Shown: piece by piece, positions 17,790-26,858 of the stretch
Layout: each line of letters begins with the position of its first letter
Numbering within the stretch: the stretch's first letter is position 1
Source of the DNA: Porphyrobacter sp. TH134
GTDB lineage: Bacteria > Pseudomonadota > Alphaproteobacteria > Sphingomonadales > Sphingomonadaceae
Length of the DNA: 64,000 nt
Direction of reading: 5' to 3'
Assembly (NCBI RefSeq): GCF_002855495.1
Contig: NZ_PKRO01000017.1
Span: forward strand, 1-64,000
The notes under the pieces: generated by a model
Told to the model about the DNA's origin: nothing
Database searches by the model: none
The model's input: only the letters and a program-made list of their open reading frames with translations
Program-made: the position numbers and the translations under genes

Positions 17790-18617
17790 CAACGACCTTG
17801 GCTGCTCGGTTCCGGGCGAGGGCAGCGACACGAGCGCGGCTGACCGGGTCGCCGAGCAAATCCGCAAGGATGGCGGCAAGGCCTGCGCCAATCACGACAG
17901 CGTTGCCACCAGCGAAGGCGTCCGGCGGATTGTCGAGGCCGCGCTTGAGCGGTTCGGCAGGGTCGATGCGCTTGTCAACAGCGCCGGCACCATGCGCTTC
18001 GGTCCGTTCGAAGAGATGGAGCCTGCCGATTTTGCGGCGGTGATCGAAACCCATCTTGTCGGAAGTTTCAACATTGCCAGCGCGGTCTGGCCGCACATGA
18101 AGGTGCAGGGTCACGGCCGGATCTTGCTTACCGCATCTGCCGCCGGCGTTTTCGGCAACCGGCAGATGGCATCCTATGCCGCCGCCAAGTCCGGCGTCGT
18201 CGGCCTGTCCAACGTTCTTGCCCTTGAAGGAGAGCCGCACGGCATCGCGTGCAACGCGCTGCTGCCTACCGCGGTGAGCAAGATGGCGGACTTTGTCGGC
18301 GGCACCGCTATGTCCGCGCCGCCAATCCGCTCGCCGAATGCCTCGCCCGCTACATGGAACCGGAATATGCCGCCGGCCTTGCCGTCTGGCTTGCCAGTTC
18401 GGCCTGCACGAGCAACGGGGCGGCCTATTCGTCGGTGGGCGCAAGGGGTGCCCGGCTTCTTTTCGGTGTGAACAAGGGCTGGCGTCGCGCCGATGGTCTT
18501 CCCGTCACGCCCGAAGACATGTCGCCGAACATTGCCGCAATCGACGAGGCACCTCCCGGCTTCCGCGCACCGCGCGGGGTGCAGCAGGAATTCGCGATCG
18601 TCCTGGCCGACGTGTAG
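17790..18617 (+). pseudogene. Short-chain dehydrogenase/reductase remnant, 5' truncated and frameshifted
   Basis: Remnant of an SDR oxidoreductase. Homology starts at NDLGCSVPGEGSD, the end of beta-2 in a classical SDR, so the Rossmann GxxxGxG cofactor motif is missing. The next parts are intact: NSAG (VNSAGTMRFG), the catalytic Ser region ILLTASAAG, and YAAAKSG with the Tyr/Lys pair. Around 18310-18330 the frame shifts from frame 1 to frame 3, after which LARYMEPEYAAGLAVWLAS and the C terminus continue to a stop at 18617. The gene is dead twice over (truncation and frameshift). The sequence resembles SDRs of acyl/hydroxyacyl metabolism and is unrelated to the neighbouring operons. Confidence 0.85.
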
Positions 18618-18646
18618 CGGCCACTCGGGCCAGATCTGCCCCGCGA

Positions 18647-20470
18647 TTAGCGCTCGACGATCGCCTTCGGCGCGCCGGGCACCTGCGAGAGGTCGAGTTC
18701 AAGCTCGACGCGATGTTCGGGCAACCACACGCCAAGCGTGAATCCGCCCCATGCCTGCAGGACGAGCGTGGCGGCATTGCCCCTGAACAGCACCTTGACC
18801 CATTGCGGCTGGAAGGTCGGGTGGAGGCAGAACCACGCGCAATCGCCCGACCCGAGTTCGACACCGCGACCGGCTTCGACCGTCATGGCGATCGAAACCC
18901 ATTCGCCATCGCCCACTTCCTTGAACGATGCACGCAGGGCGAATCCCTGCGCTCTGTCGTTTTCGCCAAATCGCCCCTTGTTGGGATCGTTCTCGGGGCC
19001 GGGATTGCGTTTCAGCGCGGGACAGGCTTCGGGTGCGATGGCGGCATCGATGAGGGATTCGGGCTCCTGGCCAGCGGACTTCGGCTCTCTGGGGCCAGGG
19101 GAATCTCCTGCTCCGAACGAAATCTGCCCACCGGCGATGCGGCCGCTGAACAGATTGGTGGTTGAACGGGCCGCAAGCTGGCCCTTGGAACTGCGATCGG
19201 GAGCAAGCATTCCCTCCTTGAGCCGGTCCTGATCGCGGCGGAACCACGAGAACGACGCACCTGCCGACGATTGCAGCGGTCCATCGCGAAGCCAGCGGCT
19301 GCGAATCTGGTCCGCCTGCTTGCGCAGCGATGGCTCGCCGGCCTCGGCAAAGGATGTCAACGCCTCGATCAGTTCCGAAAAGAGCTGGTTCGAATAGGTG
19401 AAATAGGGAGAATTCCATGCTTGGGCCCGGGCAAGCAGTTGCAGGACCGCTCCTGCTGTTTCGAGCTCGTCATCCTGCGCCGATCCATACAGCATCTGGC
19501 GCGCCTTGATCACATGGCTGTCATAGGCCCAGGGTGCCGTTTCCAGCAGCCGGTCGGCCATGTCCTGCGTCAGGCTGCCGAAAATGTCGGGAAAGCGGAT
19601 GAACAGAAGCGCGGTCAGGATCTCGGCCCAAGGGTCGGCAGGTTCCGCTTCCCGGGCGGCATCAACCTTGCCGGTTTCCAGCACCAGTTTCCGGACGGCC
19701 TCGGCTTCCTCGGGCGTTCCCGCCACGAGCGCCCGCACCAGAGCGCGCAGGCGCGGATCGGCTGGCATGACCTCGATTTCCACGTCGTTGGCCGACAGCA
19801 CCGAAGGCGTTACCGAAATCTGCACGCCGCCGCGATACATCGGCAGAAGGAGACGTTCGACCCGCAGGTCTTCGATTGCCATCGACAGGCGCACGCGCTC
19901 GGCGGAAGCGGGCGACCATCCCGGCCTCGGTTCGACCCGAAAGCTCAGTCTGCCGCCCGCCAGTTCATAGCTGGCAGTGCCGGCAAAGGGCTTCCACGAT
20001 TCCCGTGTGCCTCCCGTTTCCTGCGAAAGCCCGATGGCGATGCGTCTTTCACCCGGCGCGTCGGGCACAGCCCCTTCGGCGGTGCATGCGAACTCGACCG
20101 GGGTAACGGCCTCGTCGGGAACGAAGTCGACCTTCATCCCCATGGCCTTGCCATAGAGCGCACCGACCGCCGCCTCGCGGTCCTTGATGCCGATGAAGGT
20201 GGCACCGCCACCGTTGACGGCGAGAGCCGAAAAGTGCGGTGCGACAATGGTGTTGGCCTCGCCGCGTCGCACTTCGAAAACCAGCGATTGCGGTGCCAGG
20301 CCGAGCGGCGTGATCTCAGCTGTATAGAAACCGGGAGCGAGCGAATCGCGCCTGAAGGTACGGTCGTCGGGAGTCGCCACCCAGTCGGCCACTTCGCGGC
20401 CCGCACCGGTGATCTTCACCCGTCCGATCGAGAGATCGCCAGGAGCTTCGAATTCGAGGCTGGTCTTCAT
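18647..20470 (-). CDS. Protein with a C-terminal pYEATS-like domain
   Basis: Last gene of the eight-gene cassette. The 607-residue protein has a beta-rich N terminus (about 1-90), a helical middle (270-400) and a low-complexity linker (400-480). Its C-terminal domain at about 540-607 reads WFCLHPTFQPQWVKVLF, then AWGGFTLGVWL and VELELDL. The LHPTF and WGxF/I pattern is that of the prokaryotic YEATS (pYEATS) domain. YEATS domains in eukaryotes bind acylated lysines; pYEATS domains are associated with bacterial conflict systems beside caspase-like and other effectors (known from comparative genomics). There is no signal peptide or membrane segment, so it should be cytoplasmic. Its start overlaps the caspase-like stop (ATGA). 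A sensor or adaptor role is inference. Confidence 0.7.
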   Translation of the reverse strand: MKTSLEFEAPGDLSIGRVKITGAGREVADWVATPDDRTFRRDSLAPGFYTAEITPLGLAPQSLVFEVRRGEANTIVAPHFSALAVNGGGATFIGIKDREAAVGALYGKAMGMKVDFVPDEAVTPVEFACTAEGAVPDAPGERRIAIGLSQETGGTRESWKPFAGTASYELAGGRLSFRVEPRPGWSPASAERVRLSMAIEDLRVERLLLPMYRGGVQISVTPSVLSANDVEIEVMPADPRLRALVRALVAGTPEEAEAVRKLVLETGKVDAAREAEPADPWAEILTALLFIRFPDIFGSLTQDMADRLLETAPWAYDSHVIKARQMLYGSAQDDELETAGAVLQLLARAQAWNSPYFTYSNQLFSELIEALTSFAEAGEPSLRKQADQIRSRWLRDGPLQSSAGASFSWFRRDQDRLKEGMLAPDRSSKGQLAARSTTNLFSGRIAGGQISFGAGDSPGPREPKSAGQEPESLIDAAIAPEACPALKRNPGPENDPNKGRFGENDRAQGFALRASFKEVGDGEWVSIAMTVEAGRGVELGSGDCAWFCLHPTFQPQWVKVLFRGNAATLVLQAWGGFTLGVWLPEHRVELELDLSQVPGAPKAIVER

Positions 20471-21690
20471 GATACGTTAATCCACTGATCCCACTGCGGC
20501 TGGTCGGCCTTGAAGAATGTCGAATGGGGCGAAATGCCGTCGCTGGCGACGATGAAATAGGGCCGCTGGGTGTCGCCAGCGACCTCGGTCAGCCAGGCAC
20601 CCTCCATGCGCGCTCCCCGATCGCGAACCCAGGGCGGGGCGCCGTCGCCCGTAAGGCAGATGCGCAGATCGAAGCTGGTCGCGGCCTGCTCGGGATTGAC
20701 CTGTATCTGCACGGGAAGGGCGGGGGATTCGGGATGGACGAGAGCATATTGATCGTTGGCCGTCAGTCCGTCCGAAGGTTCGAACGTCCGGTCCTTCCAT
20801 TCGGGGAAGTAGTGGCGCTGGAGCTTCTTGAGCTCGATCACCGACAGGTTGCGGTTGTCCACCGTCCAGCGGTTCTTCAGCCAGCGCGCGGATGCGCCAT
20901 CCAGGCCCTTGAGCAAGGTCTGGGTGAAGCGGCCGATCCGCACTCCGCCCTTCGCGTAGTCGCCTTCGAAATCCACCTGTAGATCGGGTGCCAGCGCCTG
21001 CGCCGCGTCGTAGGCGAGAAGGCCTGACGAGGCTGCGCTAACCAGCCACACCTTGTCCCGATCGCTTTCGCGGGGAAGCCTAGGGCTGACGAAGCGGTGA
21101 TCCTGCACGTCGGCGAGCTGGAAATTCCTGACGAATTCGCCGCAGGCATCGACGAACATGAAGGCCGCCCTCAGTTCGGCCATCTGGCGAAGCGCCAGTC
21201 CGGTCTTGCCGACATGGAAATGCGACCAGGCTTCGGGTTCGTCGCGTTCGTTGAGGTCGGACAGGAAGAGTACGGGCTGCTTTGCCAGCGAAGCGCCATG
21301 GCCGCAGCCATAGAACAGCGCGGTATGCCCGCTGCCCGACTTCAGGGCCTCGATCCAGCGCTGCCCACCGGCGATGAGCGTCGGTCCGGTCGCCCTCTCG
21401 ATGGTGGCGGCCTTCAGTTCGTCGCTCCGGGCCTGATAACGGTTCTGCGTGGCGGGCGGGTCGGAGACGAGCAGTTCGATCGAGGCAAGTGGCGCGGCAA
21501 GCCGATCCCTGTTCTCGATCAGCCAGTCGCACATCAGTCGCGCGCCGTCGGCCGCGCTCGGCAGATCGCGAACCGCGCGCAGTTCGGGGAGCTTTCCCTT
21601 GCCCGGCTTGGCAAAGGGATAGTCGCCCACGCCAACCAGAAAGGCGTGTGTCGCCGGGCCGTCTATTGCGCGTTCGAAGATCCTGGCCAT
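20467..21690 (-). CDS. Caspase-like cysteine protease (peptidase C14 type)
   Basis: The N-terminal ~240 residues look like a caspase-fold protease. The opening strand is HAFLVGVGDYPF (15-26), the catalytic His motif is FYGCGHG (His131), and the Cys motif is MFVDACGEF (Cys183); spacing and order fit the C14 His-Cys dyad. A C-terminal domain of about 160 residues follows (PVQIQVNPEQAATSFDLRICL), beta-rich and of unknown class, possibly a binding module. No signal peptide. Bacterial caspase-like proteins act in signalling and cell-death modules with effector partners; here it is translationally coupled to the pYEATS protein (ATGA) and lies 7 bp after the serine hydrolase. Substrates may be the co-encoded proteins; this is inferred. 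Confidence 0.75.
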   Translation of the reverse strand: MARIFERAIDGPATHAFLVGVGDYPFAKPGKGKLPELRAVRDLPSAADGARLMCDWLIENRDRLAAPLASIELLVSDPPATQNRYQARSDELKAATIERATGPTLIAGGQRWIEALKSGSGHTALFYGCGHGASLAKQPVLFLSDLNERDEPEAWSHFHVGKTGLALRQMAELRAAFMFVDACGEFVRNFQLADVQDHRFVSPRLPRESDRDKVWLVSAASSGLLAYDAAQALAPDLQVDFEGDYAKGGVRIGRFTQTLLKGLDGASARWLKNRWTVDNRNLSVIELKKLQRHYFPEWKDRTFEPSDGLTANDQYALVHPESPALPVQIQVNPEQAATSFDLRICLTGDGAPPWVRDRGARMEGAWLTEVAGDTQRPYFIVASDGISPHSTFFKADQPQWDQWINVS

Positions 21691-21697
21691 GGCTGGG

Positions 21698-22816
21698 CTA
21701 TGCGATCACGACCGCCTGGCGAAGGCGCTTGCCGAAGCGGGCATAGAACTGAGGCCGCTTGAAATAGGTCGTGTGCGCCGAAGCCAGCCCAGTGATCGAA
21801 TCGAACATAATGTCCTCGACCCCGGTGAAGGATGCGTCGGCGCGGAAGGCGAGCGGATCGATCGGATCGAACACGTTGAACCAGCGCGCGACCTTTTCCG
21901 GCCGCGCGACCTTGGCAGGCGGATTCACGCCACTTTCTAGCACGCCCACCGATTGGAACAGCCCGGCCTGGGATCCCACAGTGAACAGCGCATCGACCGC
22001 CAGGTCCTGCGGCAAGCCGGCGCCACCCGGATCGCAAAGCATGTCCACAAGGATCACCCCGCCAAGGCTGTGACCGACCAGCACGAGCGGTTCGCCGGAT
22101 TTGCGGGCGGCGTGGGCTGCTGCGATGTCGGCAAGCACGCGCGCGCGAATCCGGGCGCGCAGGCCGCCATCCTTGAGATAGGCGAAGACATCGCCAAGGA
22201 AGAAGGCGATCGCCGGGCTGAGGCTGTCACGCACCGCTCCGAAGGCCACGGTCGAAACGGCGTTTCGCGCGCGACCAGTGACCGCTGCGACCGCCGCGCC
22301 AATGGTGTTGCCGATGCCGTACGAGCCGGAGTCGACTGCAAGGTTGAATGCGATCTCGTCGTCGCTCGCGGCATTCTCCAGCAGCTTTCCGGCATCGCCC
22401 GAAGCGATGGCTGTGGCGGCACGTTCGAAGGCGGAAAGCTCTCCCTCGTCGAGTGCGCGCCCTTCGGCATCGGCCCGGTCGACCAGTTCGGCCATCACCG
22501 CATCGACGGCGACGCTGGGCGCCTGCGCCGCAATCGCCGCAAGATCCGGCCCCGACTGATTTCCCTCGCCACTCCCCAGACCCGCTCCGGGATCATCCCC
22601 GCCAGTGCCGAGCGACAAGCTCTGCGCGCTGCGGTCGGTATCGAACACGCCGGGATCGACCCTAGGGACCAGATCGCCCCAGACAGGAGACCAGACCCTG
22701 TGTTCGATTCCCGGAAAGACGATCCGGGCGAACAGGGCGTCGCGGTTTTCGACCGCCCTCGTCAGGTCATCCCCCGGGCGCGTCGCGACGCCGTGAACGC
22801 AGACAAGCTGGACCAT
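21698..22816 (-). CDS. Alpha/beta-fold serine hydrolase (lipase/esterase-like)
   Basis: A 372-residue alpha/beta hydrolase. The first strand is MVQLVCVHGVATRPGDD, with the HG oxyanion motif. The nucleophile elbow is LVLVGHSLGGVIL (Ser250), an acid candidate is Asp320 in FDPIDPLAFRAD, and His348 in SAHTTYF is the likely catalytic histidine. Between 60 and 200 lies an inserted Ala/Gly/Asp-rich lid-like region with a hydrophobic helix. There is no export signal. The triad is complete, so it is presumably an active lipase or esterase; the substrate is unknown. Sits 34 bp after the 982-residue gene and 7 bp before the caspase-like gene in the same operon. Confidence 0.78.
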   Translation of the reverse strand: MVQLVCVHGVATRPGDDLTRAVENRDALFARIVFPGIEHRVWSPVWGDLVPRVDPGVFDTDRSAQSLSLGTGGDDPGAGLGSGEGNQSGPDLAAIAAQAPSVAVDAVMAELVDRADAEGRALDEGELSAFERAATAIASGDAGKLLENAASDDEIAFNLAVDSGSYGIGNTIGAAVAAVTGRARNAVSTVAFGAVRDSLSPAIAFFLGDVFAYLKDGGLRARIRARVLADIAAAHAARKSGEPLVLVGHSLGGVILVDMLCDPGGAGLPQDLAVDALFTVGSQAGLFQSVGVLESGVNPPAKVARPEKVARWFNVFDPIDPLAFRADASFTGVEDIMFDSITGLASAHTTYFKRPQFYARFGKRLRQAVVIA

Positions 22817-22850
22817 GCATTTCCCCTCGCTTCAATTTCGTCAGGCGGCG

Positions 22851-25799
22851 CTAGACAACCGTGACTTGCTCATCCTTGCCGTGTGCCATGGTGATCTTGA
22901 ACAGGCGACTTGCCGCATAGCCTTCCATTTGTGCCGGTTGCTCAACCGGATTGGCAAGGCTCATTTCGGCAAGCAGGCGATAGAATGCCACCAGCGCGGG
23001 ATGCAGGTCGGATTTGAACCAGAGCACGAAATCGGCATTGAGCCTGAGCCATTTGCGCGCGGACGAGGCCAGCTTCTTTTCGGCCCGGGCATAGTCGTCT
23101 TCCTGCCATGCACCAGGCAGTGCCCCGCCTGTCGATGGCACGGCGTCGTAGATCTCCGCCATTGTTGTCAGCATGTTCACGAACGCGCCGGCCCGGGGGA
23201 TTACCTGTGCGAGTGCGGGCATCCGGGGGCCTGCGCCCTGGCCAGGAAGCAGGGGGACATCCGAATTCCACAGGGCGAGCATATAGGCGGCAGGGTCGTC
23301 GGTTTTCACCGAAATCTTGAAGTGGTCGCGCGCAGTGTCGATATCGCGGTCGAACTGCTTGGGCGAAGCCACGCCGGCAGCGATCTGGCTGTTCACGGCC
23401 CTTTCGAACAGGGCAAGTTGCGCCGCCTGGCTTCGCCTGACGAGGTCGCGCCCGGCGGCGACCATGTTTTCGACTGCCGAGGCGGGCAATAGCAACTTGA
23501 TCCCGATCCGGCCCCTGATCTTGCCCTTGGCCGCGTCTTCGGCGCGCCAGCCCTGATAGACCTTGAGGGCCTCGTTCACGCGTGAAGGCTCGATCAGGCC
23601 CTGTTCGGACAGGCCCGACAACATGCCTTCCACCTCGCGCGCCTTGAGATTCCTGTCGGTGTGATCGAGGCCCACTTCCACGGTCATGGCGCGTGTCCGG
23701 CCGTCAGCTCTTTCCGCCTTGGTCATCAGGAGATCCCAGGTGCTGACGAAAGTGGCCGAGCGGCCTTCGTCAAAGCCTTCCATCCTGCGAAGCGCGCTGC
23801 CCTCGGCCGTCACGGCGATATCGCCCGAGCCGTTGATGGTCACGCTGGCCTTGCCCTTGACGATCGAGGCGAAAGAGAGGTCGATGCCGAAGATCACCAG
23901 TTCGGCCGCAAAGCCGCGCTCGCGCGAGACGAAGCGTGACAGGCTGGAATCGGCCGACAGGGTGATGCCGGCCGGTGCGAGCGAGGGATCCGCCAGAATC
24001 TTCTGGAAGGGCTTGAGCCGCCCTGTCACCAGAGCACGCCAGAGCTCTGCCGTTTCCGGCGTCGATTGCGCAATGGTTCCTGCCAGCTCGACCCTTCGGC
24101 CTTCCTGACCGGCCCCGTTCCAGCCGAAGCGCGCCTCGAGCTTGCTCTTCGCGCTGTCCTCGGTTGCGGCGATCACATCGTCGGCGAGCTTCTGGAGTTT
24201 CCCGATGGCCTCGCGCACGCCTTGCAGCAGTTTGTCGGCATCGCGTTCGGCTGCCTTAACCGAAGTGCCGATTGCCGAAAGTTCCTTGGCAAGCCTGGCC
24301 GACAGGCCCGTATCGGAAGCCAGACTGTCGACCGTTTCTTTCAGAGCGGATTGCGCACCTGCCAGCATCGGTTCGATCAGGGCCAGCAGCTTGTCCGACA
24401 GTGCATCGCCGGCAAAGCTCGGCACTTCGCGCGTCAGGCTTTCGATCAGCGCTTGCGCCCAGTCTCCGGCATCGGCCAGCAGGCCCTTGGCGGTGGCAGC
24501 GGCATGGGTGGCCAGCCTGTCCATCACCAGGTCTGTCAGCGCGCTGGAGCCCGACGCGCCTTCGGCCAGCGCCAGCGACAAATCCTTGACCAGGGCATCG
24601 CGCAAGTCTTCCTGGCCGATGATCGAGGCGGCCGTTGTCCTGAGCAGGGCCTTGGCCTCGTTCGCCAGGTAGGTGCCGGGGCTGAGGAAGGGCTTGATCT
24701 TCTCGAGCGCCGGGCCGACGAAATCCTTTCCTTCGATTAGCAGGTCATGGACCTTGCGCGCCAGCGGCGCCGCATCGAGCTTGATGCCCACGCCGGCCGA
24801 CCAGTTGTGTTCGCTTTGGTCATCGCGGCTGAGAACGAAGCGCATTCCCGCCGCAGTCTTGCGCAAGGAGACGATCCACTGGCCATTGCGCCTGAACGAG
24901 ACATCGGCTGTCGCGCCTAGCGTGCCCGAAGCGAACTTGGCGATCTCGAACTGCTTGCCAAGGGCGATGCCGAGGCCGCCTTCCGCCGATCCGCGGCAGC
25001 CAAGGGCGATGCCTACGAGCCCGGAGAGCGCCATGGCATGGCTGAGCGAATCGAGATCGAGCGGATTCGGCAGTCCGCCCACGGCCTTCGCCAGGACCCG
25101 GGCATAAGGGTCGGATGGCGCATCCGGACGGAAGTAGAAGCCGATCGCCGCTTCGCAACTGGCACCCGCATGGGCCGTGCCGTTGCCGATCTGTCCGAAG
25201 GGGAGGGAAATTCCGGCCCTTGTCGTCACCATGCCTTCGCCGCCGATCCGTAGCAGTGCTCCGGAAACGTCGTCGCTGCGGAATGGCCAGGGAGAGCCGG
25301 CCTCGCACTCGATCCCTGCCTTGAGGCCAAGGTCGAAAGTCAGCGAAGCAGGACCAAACGCAGCTGCGGCCGATGGCGCGAGCCGCGGAATTTCAAGGGT
25401 CAGTTCGCCGTCCTCGCCGGATGCGTCGAAGCCGAAGCCCGCATCCTCCGGCTTGCCCGGATCGCCTTCGGTAAATTCCGATACCGGCGCCAAGAGCTTG
25501 TGCCAGGTGCTGGCGGGATCGGACAGCTTCGCGCCGATCGTGGCCAGCCGGTCATGCAGGTCCGTCAGCTTCAGCTTTTCGAAGATTTCGACGACTTCGG
25601 CATCGCCTGCATGTTCGGTCACATATTGCGCGAGGCGCAGGGGGCTGTCGACTGGGGCCTGCTTGCCCAGCTTCCAGATCGCCTCGCCAATGTCGCGCCA
25701 GTGCGTGGCAAGCTCCGCCCATGATTCGATCTCCGGGATAACCGAAGCAATGTCACCAAGCGCGCCATCGAACGAAATCCACTGGGGCAGCCTTGTCAT
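22851..25799 (-). CDS. 982-residue orphan protein of the envelope cassette
   Basis: I do not recognise a family. The protein has 982 residues and no signal peptide or clear membrane helix. An N-terminal helical region (1-110) is followed by a beta-rich block (about 130-340) with alternating hydrophobic residues and Gly (FDLGLKAGIECEAG, GLGIALGKQFEIAKFA). A long amphipathic helical middle (350-580) is rich in Ala/Leu/Asp with coiled-coil character. A second beta-rich part (590-700) and a helical C-terminal half complete it. It overlaps no neighbour but lies 9 bp after the single-span protein and 34 bp before the hydrolase. The architecture (beta blocks around amphipathic helices) could suit lipid binding or a pore/scaffold role, but this is speculation. 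Confidence 0.75.
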   Translation of the reverse strand: MTRLPQWISFDGALGDIASVIPEIESWAELATHWRDIGEAIWKLGKQAPVDSPLRLAQYVTEHAGDAEVVEIFEKLKLTDLHDRLATIGAKLSDPASTWHKLLAPVSEFTEGDPGKPEDAGFGFDASGEDGELTLEIPRLAPSAAAAFGPASLTFDLGLKAGIECEAGSPWPFRSDDVSGALLRIGGEGMVTTRAGISLPFGQIGNGTAHAGASCEAAIGFYFRPDAPSDPYARVLAKAVGGLPNPLDLDSLSHAMALSGLVGIALGCRGSAEGGLGIALGKQFEIAKFASGTLGATADVSFRRNGQWIVSLRKTAAGMRFVLSRDDQSEHNWSAGVGIKLDAAPLARKVHDLLIEGKDFVGPALEKIKPFLSPGTYLANEAKALLRTTAASIIGQEDLRDALVKDLSLALAEGASGSSALTDLVMDRLATHAAATAKGLLADAGDWAQALIESLTREVPSFAGDALSDKLLALIEPMLAGAQSALKETVDSLASDTGLSARLAKELSAIGTSVKAAERDADKLLQGVREAIGKLQKLADDVIAATEDSAKSKLEARFGWNGAGQEGRRVELAGTIAQSTPETAELWRALVTGRLKPFQKILADPSLAPAGITLSADSSLSRFVSRERGFAAELVIFGIDLSFASIVKGKASVTINGSGDIAVTAEGSALRRMEGFDEGRSATFVSTWDLLMTKAERADGRTRAMTVEVGLDHTDRNLKAREVEGMLSGLSEQGLIEPSRVNEALKVYQGWRAEDAAKGKIRGRIGIKLLLPASAVENMVAAGRDLVRRSQAAQLALFERAVNSQIAAGVASPKQFDRDIDTARDHFKISVKTDDPAAYMLALWNSDVPLLPGQGAGPRMPALAQVIPRAGAFVNMLTTMAEIYDAVPSTGGALPGAWQEDDYARAEKKLASSARKWLRLNADFVLWFKSDLHPALVAFYRLLAEMSLANPVEQPAQMEGYAASRLFKITMAHGKDEQVTVV

Positions 25800-25808
25800 C
25801 GAAATCTC

Positions 25809-26858
25809 CTAGAGCGCTGCGGCAGATTCGTCGGGCGCAACCGCGCTGCCTATATTGGCCGAACAGAAAAAGGCCGAGAGGTACCATGGCGTTCTGGTCC
25901 CGGGCGCCTCCTGGGGCACCAGCATCGAGCCGAACGTCTTCCCGGAAAGGGCCCTGGCCAGATCGGCCTCACCATCTTCTGCGGGGCCGAAGCGAACGAC
26001 ATTCGTGCCGTTGACGCCTGAATATTCGGACTGGTTCTGCCAGAGCGTGGCGGCCAGCCTGCGCACGCGGACCCGACCGATTTCGTAGGCCTTGCCGGCA
26101 TGTTCGAGCTGCTTGCCGTCATTGGCGAGTTCCGCCAGCTTCGTGCCGAAGTCGTAGGCACTGGCGAAATTAGCATTGGTTGGTTCTTCCGCCGCATTCT
26201 CGCACCAGAATACGTCGATATCCCAGCCTTTCCTGCTCAGCCCGGAAAGCGCGAACAACGGTTCGCGAGGGGGCAGGGGTGCTCTGGGCTGGCTGGCCAC
26301 ATCGTCCGGCTGGCGGTCCGGCAGGCCCACATTGGCGCGAGCCTTGGCTGCCCGATCGGTCTGTGCTCTGTCGAGCGCTGCCTCGTACGCTTCGTTGCAG
26401 TCAGGCGTGACCGCATCGCTCCCTATCGACCTCACAAATTCATCGCGCAGCATCCGCACCCGGCGCTCCAGTTCGCGCGTTTCATCGGTGATGTTCCGAT
26501 CGTCGGGTCCGTCGCCGATCCGGGGGTCTGCGCCCTGCCGTTCCAGCTCGGCATTCCTGTCGGTGAACTCGGCGATGAAGGGAGCGGTCCTGCTGGCAAG
26601 AAAGGCGCAACGCACCTCGTAGTTGCTGCCGGGCACTTCCTTGTCCTTCGTCAGGTCGGCAAGATCGCGCATCGCATCTGTCCAGAAGCGTTCTTCCTCT
26701 TCGATGGCATGAAGCCGCGCCGCATTGCTTGCGACATTTTCGGCAGCGCAACTGGTGACCAGCGTATTGAAACCGATGAAGGCCGACCCGATCAGGGTTA
26801 CCATGCCGACCACGCCGAAGCGGGAACCGGTTTGTCCCGTAGAAGCTGGATCAGGCAT
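25809..26858 (-). CDS. Single-span membrane protein of the envelope cassette
   Basis: From ATG 26858, overlapping the patatin stop by 8 bp, this is a 349-residue protein. It has a short cytoplasmic N terminus, one transmembrane helix (about 15-37), then a Glu/Arg-rich helical region (45-150) probably in the periplasm. A Pro-rich linker with LPDRQPDD and PLPPREPLF leads to a C-terminal domain of about 170 residues with scattered cysteines. The cysteine after the helix (TSCAAEN) could also be a lipobox. I find no family match. A longer frame from 27068 shadows the patatin gene. It may anchor or regulate the enzymes of the cassette. Confidence 0.68.
   Translation of the reverse strand: MPDPASTGQTGSRFGVVGMVTLIGSAFIGFNTLVTSCAAENVASNAARLHAIEEEERFWTDAMRDLADLTKDKEVPGSNYEVRCAFLASRTAPFIAEFTDRNAELERQGADPRIGDGPDDRNITDETRELERRVRMLRDEFVRSIGSDAVTPDCNEAYEAALDRAQTDRAAKARANVGLPDRQPDDVASQPRAPLPPREPLFALSGLSRKGWDIDVFWCENAAEEPTNANFASAYDFGTKLAELANDGKQLEHAGKAYEIGRVRVRRLAATLWQNQSEYSGVNGTNVVRFGPAEDGEADLARALSGKTFGSMLVPQEAPGTRTPWYLSAFFCSANIGSAVAPDESAAAL

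Noticed and set aside
17740-18471. Intact SDR enzyme starting at 17740
   Set aside because: The first ~15 residues are unlike SDRs, the cofactor motif is missing, and a frameshift moves the C terminus into another frame.
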